A stretch of DNA of 12,596 nt, taken from CALIKS01 sp964440295. Its GTDB lineage: Archaea; Thermoproteota; Nitrososphaeria_A; Caldarchaeales; Calditenuaceae. The notes under the pieces are model-generated. The model did not search any database. It was given only the letters and a program-made list of their open reading frames with translations, and was not told the DNA's origin. The translations under genes were made by a program, and so were the position numbers. Below, piece after piece: positions 6,977-12,195 of the stretch. The number at the start of each line of letters is the position of its first letter. Within the stretch, counting starts at the first letter, position 1. The DNA lies in assembly GCA_964440295.1 (NCBI GenBank), contig CAYTRT010000033.1, positions 1-12,596 on the forward strand. Direction: 5' to 3'.

Positions 6977-6988
6977 AAAATAAAAAAT
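6975..6988 (-). terminator. T-rich terminator of the SIMPL gene
   Basis: Read on the minus strand, two T6 runs separated by one A follow the SIMPL stop codon at 7000. This fits archaeal intrinsic termination at oligo-T. The element overlaps the last bases of deoC on the other strand. Confidence 0.55.
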
Positions 6989-6999
6989 ATGTTGTGTGT

Positions 7000-7785
7000 T
7001 TATCCTATAATGTAGACGACTTGTACTTGAACCGTGTATGTTGACTCGCCTGGAAACACTTGCATTCCTTTATCGTAGCTAGTCACTGCCTCTGCTCTCA
7101 ATGGGTATGGCGTGACTGGATACTGCCAATTTAACGATACACTATCGACGCCTAGGATCTTTAGGCCGAGTGGCTCCGTGACTTTCTTCGCCTTTGCCTG
7201 CGCGTCAGCTATTGCCTTACTTAGTGCTTGGTCGCTGATCGATTCTTGAAGCTCGTCTGACAGCGTGAATGTTACGCCTGAGACTAGGTTTGCGCCAGCT
7301 CCTACTGCCCTATCGATGACGCTTGAGGCAAGAACCATCTTCTCCCCCCTCAGCGAGACCTCTATAGTGTTTGTAGCTACGTAGCCAACTTGTACGCATC
7401 CATTAGTATCGCACTTTATGTCTGGATAGATTGAGAGGTATGCGGTCCTGATGTCCTTCTCCTCGATTCCCAAGTTCGTCAGCTCGTTAATCACTGCAGA
7501 CATAAGCGCCGCGTTTTTCTGAGCAGCCTCAGAGGCCTCAGGCGCACGCGTCTCGACGCCTAGATAGATTATCGCCACGTCTGGCCTAACCTTGACTGTG
7601 CCGATCCCAACAACCATTAACGTGTGTTGACTAGATGTCTGCGTATTGCTAGTCGTCTGAAACTCCATCGGCGAGGCACTCGTCAACGCACCGTATGCAA
7701 GGATCGTCGCCATGATTATCGCTGCTAGCGGAACAATCGTCAGTATTATCCATCCCTTATCTGACAAACTTTTACCAACGCTCAT
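7000..7785 (-). CDS. SIMPL (DUF541) domain protein, membrane-anchored or secreted
   Basis: A 261-residue protein from the ATG at 7785 (TTG at 7791 adds two residues). The N-terminus has a short basic start and a hydrophobic segment WIILTIVPLAAIIMATILAY (about 12-31), a signal anchor or signal peptide, followed by a Ser/Thr-rich linker at about 36-55. The SIMPL domain follows: VVGIGTVKVRPDVAIIYLGV, the helix with SEAAQKNAALMSAVINEL, GIEEKDIRTAYLSIYP, and the GAGANLVSGVTFTLSD block. It is expected to face the outside of the membrane. SIMPL proteins (Pfam SIMPL; bacterial BP26/YggE relatives) form ring-like oligomers, but their role is unclear. A CDTNGC element (two cysteines, 125 and 130) interrupts the family block and could form an extracellular disulphide. 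The ATG is favoured by a TATA box 25 bases upstream. Confidence 0.88.
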   Translation of the reverse strand: MSVGKSLSDKGWIILTIVPLAAIIMATILAYGALTSASPMEFQTTSNTQTSSQHTLMVVGIGTVKVRPDVAIIYLGVETRAPEASEAAQKNAALMSAVINELTNLGIEEKDIRTAYLSIYPDIKCDTNGCVQVGYVATNTIEVSLRGEKMVLASSVIDRAVGAGANLVSGVTFTLSDELQESISDQALSKAIADAQAKAKKVTEPLGLKILGVDSVSLNWQYPVTPYPLRAEAVTSYDKGMQVFPGESTYTVQVQVVYIIG

Positions 7786-7961
7786 GAGCAATATATGCTT
7801 AAGGAGTATATATGTGACTTTGTCCGAATCAAGGATAATGGTAAATAGATAGCCTGCAACCCATTGCGTCTCTACTTAATACATAACTGATGTCTAGGAG
7901 ACTTTGCGGGTCTTCGCTATGTCTTCTTAATTTTCTCGCAGCTGTAAGAAAGTCTAAATAA
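7786..7961. other. Divergent intergenic region with no gene
   Basis: This 176-base region separates two divergent genes. It contains the SIMPL promoter near 7806-7813 and a weak A/T box (cttaatttt, about 7926-7934) about 31 bases before the TTG at 7962. A 7-base inverted repeat (agacttt 7899-7905, aaagtct 7949-7955) is too short and too widely spaced to interpret. No tRNA or guide-RNA pattern was seen. Confidence 0.5.
7806..7813 (-). promoter_or_regulatory. TATA box of the SIMPL gene
   Basis: Minus-strand atatatac is centred 25 bases before the ATG at 7785. This spacing supports a leaderless transcript and favours the ATG over the TTG two codons upstream. Confidence 0.6.
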
Positions 7962-8471
7962 TTGGTCATTGTTTCTTTGCTTGAAGAGTATTTGGCTGAG
8001 AAAGGTGGGGGTCCTGTAGTTACGGTTGAGGTTCAGCTCAGTCCTGCCGTGAAGTTGATTGTGAGTGGTAGGGATCTGGAGGAGGTTCGGAGCGTCTTGG
8101 CGAAGGGTGTCGAGTCTGCTGGCGAGATTCTTGCGTTGCTTGAGCGGGCCAGGCCGGCGGCGCCTACGGGAGAGAGGCGCATCCCCCAAGAACTCTTGGC
8201 GAGGGTGAAGGATATGAGTAATAAGGACTTGGTCTTGGTGCTTCTCTACTATGAGGGGCCGATGAGCAGGGAGCAGATAAACCAGCGGAGCAGAGAGATC
8301 GGCAGAGAAGTGTCTAGGGAATGGCTGAGGACAGAGTTCTTCAGGAAGCCCATCAAGGACCTGTTCTTGTCGGAGACTGATCAAAGCGGAGCGAAGATAT
8401 ACAGGCTCTCAGAGCTTGGGAGGCTCGAAGCTGAGAAAATCATCAAGCAAGCATTGGGGCAGCCAACATAG
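7962..8471 (+). CDS. Unnamed protein with beta-alpha N-terminus and winged-helix-like C-terminus
   Basis: A 169-residue protein of no family that I recognise. The N-terminal part (about 17-63) has strands GPVVTVEVQL and VKLIVSGRD, then a helix LEEVRSVLAKGVESAGEILALLERA. After a Pro/Ala linker (64-75) comes an alpha-helical segment (KDMSNKDLVLVLLYYEG, 83-99), a helix-turn-helix-like segment SREQINQRSREIGREVSREWLRTEFF (102-127) and a terminal block YRLSELGRLEAEKIIKQ (147-163). The last block looks like the wing and final helix of an archaeal winged-helix protein. A DNA-binding or regulatory role is inferred. The start is TTG at 7962, the codon right after an in-frame TAA. The overall plan resembles the 141-residue protein at 3690-4115. 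It is convergent with the DAO oxidase, with 6 bases between stop codons. Confidence 0.75.
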   Translation: MVIVSLLEEYLAEKGGGPVVTVEVQLSPAVKLIVSGRDLEEVRSVLAKGVESAGEILALLERARPAAPTGERRIPQELLARVKDMSNKDLVLVLLYYEGPMSREQINQRSREIGREVSREWLRTEFFRKPIKDLFLSETDQSGAKIYRLSELGRLEAEKIIKQALGQPT

Positions 8472-8477
8472 TAGTGG

Positions 8478-9626
8478 TCACCATGTTTCTAGAGACTTAT
8501 TGATTGCTCGGCTTGGACTATATTCATTTAGTTTTAGCCATAACTCCCTGCCCATCGAGAGGTTGGCGGCCAGCTCTCCTATCGCTGGGCCACGCATCAA
8601 TCCATAGCCCCTCAACCCATCAACTAGGACTAGGTTCTCAATGCCCTCTATCTTTCCAATGATCGGCTCCATGTCGGCCGTAACGCTGCACGGGCCCCGG
8701 AGAGTCGCAGTTAGTCTCGGAGGATACTTAAGCCTCACTCGGCGATGAAGAAGCCTAAAAGAGTTCTCTATGTATTTCTGCGGTGGCGGCGCGTCGGAGA
8801 TGTCTGGCGAGTCGCTAAAATCTGCGTCGTATCCTCCTCCAATTAGCTCTGTACCCCACGGCCTCCAGTATGAGTGTAGCCACTCGTCTGAGAAGCTTGG
8901 AAGGCCCAGATCCTCGCCCAGATCAAACCTATAGGCATAACAAGTAATGATCACCGTCATCAGCTCTATGCCGTGCCTGTGCAGTATCTCTCTATTCCAG
9001 GCGCCCGCAGAAAGAATGTAGCGTTCAGCCCTAACTTCTCTGCCGTCGCTCAGCACCGCTATATCGATCTTGCCATCCCTAATGGTGAAGGAGTCCACTC
9101 CCACACCTTCCACGACCTCGACTCCAGCGTCAAGCAGCGCCTCTCTACAATCATCTATGAATATCGGAGGCTCTAGGGATAGGTCGTCGCGTGTATAGAC
9201 ACCTATGAACCGTTCATCCACTATGAGTTCTGGCCACTTAGACTCGATCTCCGACGGATAGAGCACTTCAAACTCTACACCTGCCTGTCTCATCGAGTTT
9301 ATGCTGTCTTGGAGCTGGTCTGGCCTTCCAAGCTGCAGGAAACCTGTAACTCTCCACGAGTCATTCGAGCACTCCTTTATGAGCTCGATGCTCCTCTTAA
9401 CCAGCATCACGTCGTTTGTCTCGTCGAGCTGGAGAGTCACGACTCCCGCCGATCTCACTGTAGCTCCACCGCCTACCTTGTTGGAGTCGATGATTATTGT
9501 CCTGACTGAGTGTCTGGCGGCCTTGAGGGCGGAGAATATTCCTGCCACCCCGCCGCCGATTACTGCCAAGTCATACAAGCTTCCACCTACTTGGGCGTGT
9601 CGTGGGCCAGTCAGTAAAATGGTCAT
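8478..9626 (-). CDS. FAD-dependent oxidoreductase, DAO family (amino-acid or amine oxidase type)
   Basis: A 382-residue flavoprotein of the D-amino-acid/glycine/sarcosine oxidase superfamily. The FAD-binding dinucleotide motif is VIGGGVAG (22-29), followed by the acidic end of the second strand IIIDSN (44-49) and the FAD-contacting GGGATVRSAGVV (52-63). The substrate domain includes SAGAW (206-210), and the C-terminal FAD-capping motif is GLRGYGLMRGPAIGE (337-351). It is expected to oxidise a primary or secondary amine or amino acid; the substrate cannot be read. The ATG at 9626 sits about 28 bases from a TATA-like element. A second candidate is TTG at codon 17, preceded by AGGTGGA and giving the more typical MYDLAVIGGG. 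A partner subunit (electron-transfer or dye-linked dehydrogenase type) is not adjacent. It diverges from the THUMP-SPOUT gene and shares mirrored promoter elements with it. Confidence 0.9.
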   Translation of the reverse strand: MTILLTGPRHAQVGGSLYDLAVIGGGVAGIFSALKAARHSVRTIIIDSNKVGGGATVRSAGVVTLQLDETNDVMLVKRSIELIKECSNDSWRVTGFLQLGRPDQLQDSINSMRQAGVEFEVLYPSEIESKWPELIVDERFIGVYTRDDLSLEPPIFIDDCREALLDAGVEVVEGVGVDSFTIRDGKIDIAVLSDGREVRAERYILSAGAWNREILHRHGIELMTVIITCYAYRFDLGEDLGLPSFSDEWLHSYWRPWGTELIGGGYDADFSDSPDISDAPPPQKYIENSFRLLHRRVRLKYPPRLTATLRGPCSVTADMEPIIGKIEGIENLVLVDGLRGYGLMRGPAIGELAANLSMGRELWLKLNEYSPSRAINKSLETW

Positions 9627-9648
9627 CCTTCATATTAATCTTGGCTTC

Positions 9649-9659
9649 CAATAACCATG
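9649..9659 (-). promoter_or_regulatory. Promoter element of the DAO gene (left arm of an 11-bp inverted repeat)
   Basis: On the minus strand this reads CATGGTTATTG, centred about 28 bases before the ATG at 9626, the distance expected of an archaeal TATA region. It is the exact reverse complement of 9686-9696, which occupies the matching place before the divergent gene. Confidence 0.55.
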
Positions 9660-9685
9660 CGTCATGGTTTATACGAGTGCTTGTC

Positions 9686-9696
9686 CATGGTTATTG
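9686..9696 (+). promoter_or_regulatory. Promoter element of the THUMP-SPOUT gene (right arm of an 11-bp inverted repeat)
   Basis: CATGGTTATTG is centred about 31 bases before the ATG at 9722, identical to the element serving the divergent DAO gene. A third partial copy, CATGGTTTAT, is at 9663-9672. Either the repeat is a shared TATA/BRE core or it is the binding site of a common regulator. Confidence 0.5.
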
Positions 9697-9721
9697 ATTA
9701 GGGGTATCGGCGGTCACCGGC

Positions 9722-10771
9722 ATGGAGGTACTAGTCAAGACGCCTCTGGGGCTTGAGAAGATAGCTGCTGAGCGGATAAAGGAGATTGAGGAGGGCTGTG
9801 TCGTCACGGCGAAGCCGCATGGATACGAGGGCCTAGTACTGGTTGAGAAGTGCAGCGACAAGTACAGACTGGCCAGCATCGTCGAGAAAGAGGTATTGGA
9901 GGCAGAGAAAGTCATAGTCATAGAGGAGGTAGTGCCCGCTAGGGTCGACGCAATATCTGAGGCCGCTGCGAGAATAGCCGAGCAGAAAATATCTCAGGAC
10001 GAGTCCTTCGCCGTTAGGACGGTGAGGCGTGGCAAGCATGAATTCACGAGCATCGACGTAAACACTAGGGCGGGCGCACTCATCGCGGCTAGGGTCGGCG
10101 CAGCCGTCAATCTTGACTATCCAGACAAGATAGTGCAGGTCGAGATACTCCAAGAGACCGCTGGCATAGGCATACTTGACGGCAGGGCGGAGTGGAGGAA
10201 GATGGACAGGGACAAGAGGTCCTCCCTGCCCTTCTTCAGCAGAGTCTCGATAGTCCAGATGCCATACCTAGGCCCGCACGAGGGCGCTAGGCAGATAGGC
10301 AGCAGGATTGGAAGAGCCGTACAGGCATACGAAGTAATGGAGCTAGTGATTGCTCCAAGCACTGCGGTCGATGCCGATGAGCTCGCTGTCTTTATTCAAG
10401 GCATAGGAGAGGGGATAGAGAGTAGGTATCAGGTGCAAAGGCGCAGCTATTCTAGGCCCGCTAGGAGAGTGAAGGTGCTTGTCCAGGATCTCTATCAATT
10501 AGTGAGGGAGAGAAGCGGGGAGCCAATAATTGTCTTCGAGCCTGAGGGAATAGAAATAAGACGCGCAACTAGTAGGCTCAGAGAGATCTTCTCGCGGGGC
10601 AGTAGAGTTAATTTTCTCTTCGGCTCGAGGGAAGGCATACCGAAGGGAATCTATAGGAGGGCTGACCTAGTAATTGATCTGGCGCCTGAGATTACGCTTC
10701 CGACTGAGCTTGCCGCACCTGCAGCGCTAGCAGAGGTATACACCGCGCTGACCATAGAGGGCTATGAATGA
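9722..10771 (+). CDS. THUMP domain protein with AF2226-like SPOUT RNA methylase domain
   Basis: A 349-residue protein expected to bind structured RNA (probably tRNA) and methylate it using SAM. The N-terminal region (MEVLVKTPLGLEKIAAERIKE) and a THUMP domain at about 65-155 (ESFAVRTVRRGKHEFTSIDV, GAAVNLDYPDKIVQVEI) resemble other tRNA-modification THUMP proteins. The C-terminal SPOUT-like part has FLFGSREGIPKGIYRRADLVIDL (298-320) and PEITLPTELAAPAALAEVY (322-340), matching the trefoil-knot SAM site of the AF2226-like SPOUT group fused to THUMP. The modified base is not known to me. The ATG at 9722 is the first start after an in-frame stop. It diverges from the DAO oxidase. Its TGA stop directly abuts the stop codon of the opposing XPF gene with no base between them. 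Confidence 0.85.
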   Translation: MEVLVKTPLGLEKIAAERIKEIEEGCVVTAKPHGYEGLVLVEKCSDKYRLASIVEKEVLEAEKVIVIEEVVPARVDAISEAAARIAEQKISQDESFAVRTVRRGKHEFTSIDVNTRAGALIAARVGAAVNLDYPDKIVQVEILQETAGIGILDGRAEWRKMDRDKRSSLPFFSRVSIVQMPYLGPHEGARQIGSRIGRAVQAYEVMELVIAPSTAVDADELAVFIQGIGEGIESRYQVQRRSYSRPARRVKVLVQDLYQLVRERSGEPIIVFEPEGIEIRRATSRLREIFSRGSRVNFLFGSREGIPKGIYRRADLVIDLAPEITLPTELAAPAALAEVYTALTIEGYE

Positions 10772-11473
10772 CTACTTCGTGTTTGTTTCTGGCTCCGGCT
10801 TGAACTCCGCCCTCACCACTTCGTAGATTCTCTGTATCGTTGTTGTTGGTATTCTTCTCCCGCCTACCTTTACGTTTCGCAGCCTCATCTCTATTACTGG
10901 GAGCATGTTGTTGTTGAAAAATTCTATGACTTTTCCCAGTGTTCCGAAGTGTGTGAGTAGTGCCTTAGCTGTTTTGTGTCCGCACAGTCCCTCGAGGGTG
11001 TATAGTGCCTGCTCCTCGATGCTCATTTCTCTTCCGCTTACTCTTAGTGGGTACTCCTTGAGTTCTTTTTCCTCTCCTAGTTTTTTGTGTTTCCATGCGA
11101 GGTAGGTGAGCGTGGCCCTGGTGTCTGGGGTTGGGATTATCGGTATTCCCCACTCTAGGACGATTCTGTCGATCAATGCTAGGACCGACGTCTCGTTCCA
11201 CTTGCTCTTCCTGTAGAGCCCGAGGTATCCTTCTAGGATTAGGATCTTCTCGCCCTCGAAGGTTTTTAGGAGTGATAACTGGTCCCAGAGCCTGCCCTTG
11301 AGGCTGTTCAGAAAGTCAAACACCCTCTTCCTCTCGACTAGTGCCTGTCCCGCCTGTCCAGTTATAAGGTAGTCGCCTGCCTCTAGCGGCCTTATGGCTA
11401 CTTCGGTGATTTTCCTCAGCGACTCGACTAGTTTGGCGCTCTCCGCCGCCTCGTTACTATCAACTACTATCAA
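10772..11473 (-). CDS. xpf: Short archaeal XPF/ERCC4 structure-specific nuclease
   Basis: A 233-residue nuclease of the helicase-less XPF type found in crenarchaeal lineages. It is expected to cut 3' flaps, bubbles and fork structures during DNA repair. The ERCC4 domain has VVDSNE at 3-8, GDY at 33-35 and the catalytic VERKRVFDFLNSL (ERK 47-49, Asp53). The C-terminal helix-hairpin-helix region lies at about 155-190 (SIEEQALYTLEGLCGHKTAK, HFGTLGKVIEFF). In Sulfolobus the protein works with PCNA through a C-terminal PIP box. Here the tail (VRAEFKPEPETNTK) shows no clear QxxLxxFF-type motif. The start is TTG at 11473, because IVVDS is the expected first strand. A TATA box lies at 11508-11515. 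It ends at the very base next to the THUMP-SPOUT stop. Confidence 0.92.
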   Translation of the reverse strand: MIVVDSNEAAESAKLVESLRKITEVAIRPLEAGDYLITGQAGQALVERKRVFDFLNSLKGRLWDQLSLLKTFEGEKILILEGYLGLYRKSKWNETSVLALIDRIVLEWGIPIIPTPDTRATLTYLAWKHKKLGEEKELKEYPLRVSGREMSIEEQALYTLEGLCGHKTAKALLTHFGTLGKVIEFFNNNMLPVIEMRLRNVKVGGRRIPTTTIQRIYEVVRAEFKPEPETNTK

Positions 11474-11507
11474 TCCTTAGACCTATTGCTAGTGAATGGA
11501 AGCTGGG

Positions 11508-11515
11508 CTATAAAT
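11508..11515 (-). promoter_or_regulatory. TATA box of the XPF gene
   Basis: Minus-strand atttatag is centred about 39 bases before the TTG at 11473, predicting a leader of about 13 bases. A short palindrome (11515-11528) touches its upstream edge, where the B recognition element should lie. Confidence 0.55.
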
Positions 11516-11528
11516 TCCCATTTGGGAA
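11515..11528. repeat. 14-bp inverted repeat TTCCCA-TT-TGGGAA
   Basis: Perfect 6-base arms around a 2-base centre, located between the divergent XPF and 11654 genes and touching the XPF TATA box. It could be a dimeric regulator site; its role is inferred from position only. Confidence 0.4.
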
Positions 11529-11549
11529 ATGCGTCGGCGCTGCTTAATC

Positions 11550-11572
11550 TTTTTAATAAGGCATTTATAATA
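11550..11572 (+). promoter_or_regulatory. Tandem TATA boxes upstream of the 11654 gene
   Basis: Two A/T boxes occur in the plus direction: ctttttaataag (about 11549-11560) and tttataata (11564-11572). The first is 26 bases before an ATG at 11581. The second predicts transcription starting near 11594, leaving a leader of about 60 bases before the main gene, which contains the G-rich tract at 11617-11634. Confidence 0.5.
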
Positions 11573-11580
11573 CTCGAACA

Positions 11581-11646
11581 ATGAGTAGGGAGTTAGTTGG
11601 TGCATTTATTCATTACGGGTGGGCGGGTGGTGGGACACAGTTGTAG
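11581..11646 (+). CDS. Possible leaderless 21-residue upstream ORF
   Basis: A complete short frame from ATG at 11581 to TAG at 11646, encoding a 21-residue peptide (starts MSRELVGAF, ends GGGTQL). It begins 26 bases after the centre of a TATA box, the position of a leaderless start, and it stops 7 bases before the main gene's ATG at 11654. Its 3' half covers the G-rich tract, so the glycines may simply reflect that tract. It could be a regulatory upstream ORF or chance. Confidence 0.25.
   Translation: MSRELVGAFIHYGWAGGGTQL
11617..11634 (+). other. G-quadruplex motif in the predicted 5' leader
   Basis: Four GGG tracts (11617-11619, 11621-11623, 11625-11627, 11632-11634) are separated by loops of 1, 1 and 4 bases. 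This satisfies the standard G3N1-7 quadruplex rule, with very short loops. It lies on the coding strand, ending 19 bases before the ATG at 11654, so it would be present in the mRNA leader. Confidence 0.6.
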
Positions 11647-11653
11647 GCGGTGA

Positions 11654-12166
11654 ATGAATGTGGGGCTTACTCTCAGAGAAAAGATAGAACTCATGAGGCA
11701 GGGAATAATACATCGGTACATAATACCTGCACTAGAGCTGCGCGGCTTTCTCCCAGGAACTTGGAGGCGTCCAGTATCCCTAGAGGATCTGGAGCTGAGG
11801 GATGATACTTGGGCGCCGAACTACTCTCGTTTCACTACGTGGGAGACCTACGTGAGGGAGCAACCTCTCCACGTATATTTCAACACGTTTTACGGAGACA
11901 TATACGAGAAGGCGTATAGGCACTGCTTCATCGAGTACATTATTCCATGGATGAACTACGACCTCAACTCGTCGCTAATGGGCGTGTTTACTAGGCTCAA
12001 CTTAAGAGAGGGTGGCTATGTCTGGAAGAGCAAGTATATGGTGAGTATCAGCGATCCAGATGAGGCCCTCTCAGAGATAGAGAAGCACTACGATGAGTTG
12101 CTGCTGCTTTTGATGAGGGCAGGCATAGTGGAAGGAGGAACCAAGACTAAGACTAGGAAGACATAG
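11654..12166 (+). CDS. Aromatic-rich protein of unknown family
   Basis: A 170-residue protein that I do not recognise. It is unusually rich in Trp and Tyr: five tryptophans (37, 53, 63, 99, 124) and about a dozen tyrosines. Conspicuous segments are GFLPGTWRRP (31-40), TTWETYVREQPLHVYFNTFYGD (61-82) and PWMNYDLNSSLMG (98-110). A helix EALSEIEKHYDELLLLLMRAG (137-157) and a basic tail KTKTRKT follow. No signal peptide or clear membrane span is visible, so it is probably cytoplasmic. Start choice: ATG at 11654 immediately follows GGTGA. GTG at 11660 has better spacing from that Shine-Dalgarno-like sequence and would give MGLTLREKIEL. The predicted leader holds tandem TATA boxes, a 21-codon ORF and a G-quadruplex motif. 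The BP74-like gene follows 29 bases later in the same direction, but with its own TATA box. Confidence 0.75.
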   Translation: MNVGLTLREKIELMRQGIIHRYIIPALELRGFLPGTWRRPVSLEDLELRDDTWAPNYSRFTTWETYVREQPLHVYFNTFYGDIYEKAYRHCFIEYIIPWMNYDLNSSLMGVFTRLNLREGGYVWKSKYMVSISDPDEALSEIEKHYDELLLLLMRAGIVEGGTKTKTRKT

Positions 12167-12185
12167 AGCGTTATTCGGACAAAAC

Positions 12186-12195
12186 AAAATATATT
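12186..12195 (+). promoter_or_regulatory. TATA box of the BP74-like gene
   Basis: The sequence aaaatatatt abuts the ATG at 12196. Its predicted transcription start is about 12216-12217, which coincides with an in-frame TTG (codon 8). If it is the active promoter, the ATG is not in the message and the protein starts at MSRRRIIF. Confidence 0.5.

Noticed and set aside
7899..7955. Inverted repeat agacttt / aaagtct
   Set aside because: Seven-base arms with a 43-base spacer are expected by chance.
7917..8384. Open frame of 155 codons on the minus strand
   Set aside because: It lies opposite the well-formed plus-strand gene at 7962-8471; its translation is rich in Arg/Pro/Gln with no family pattern, as expected of a shadow frame.
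9301..9654. Open frame of 117 codons on the plus strand opposite the DAO N-terminus
   Set aside because: It is opposite the conserved FAD-binding region of the DAO gene and has no promoter or recognisable domain.
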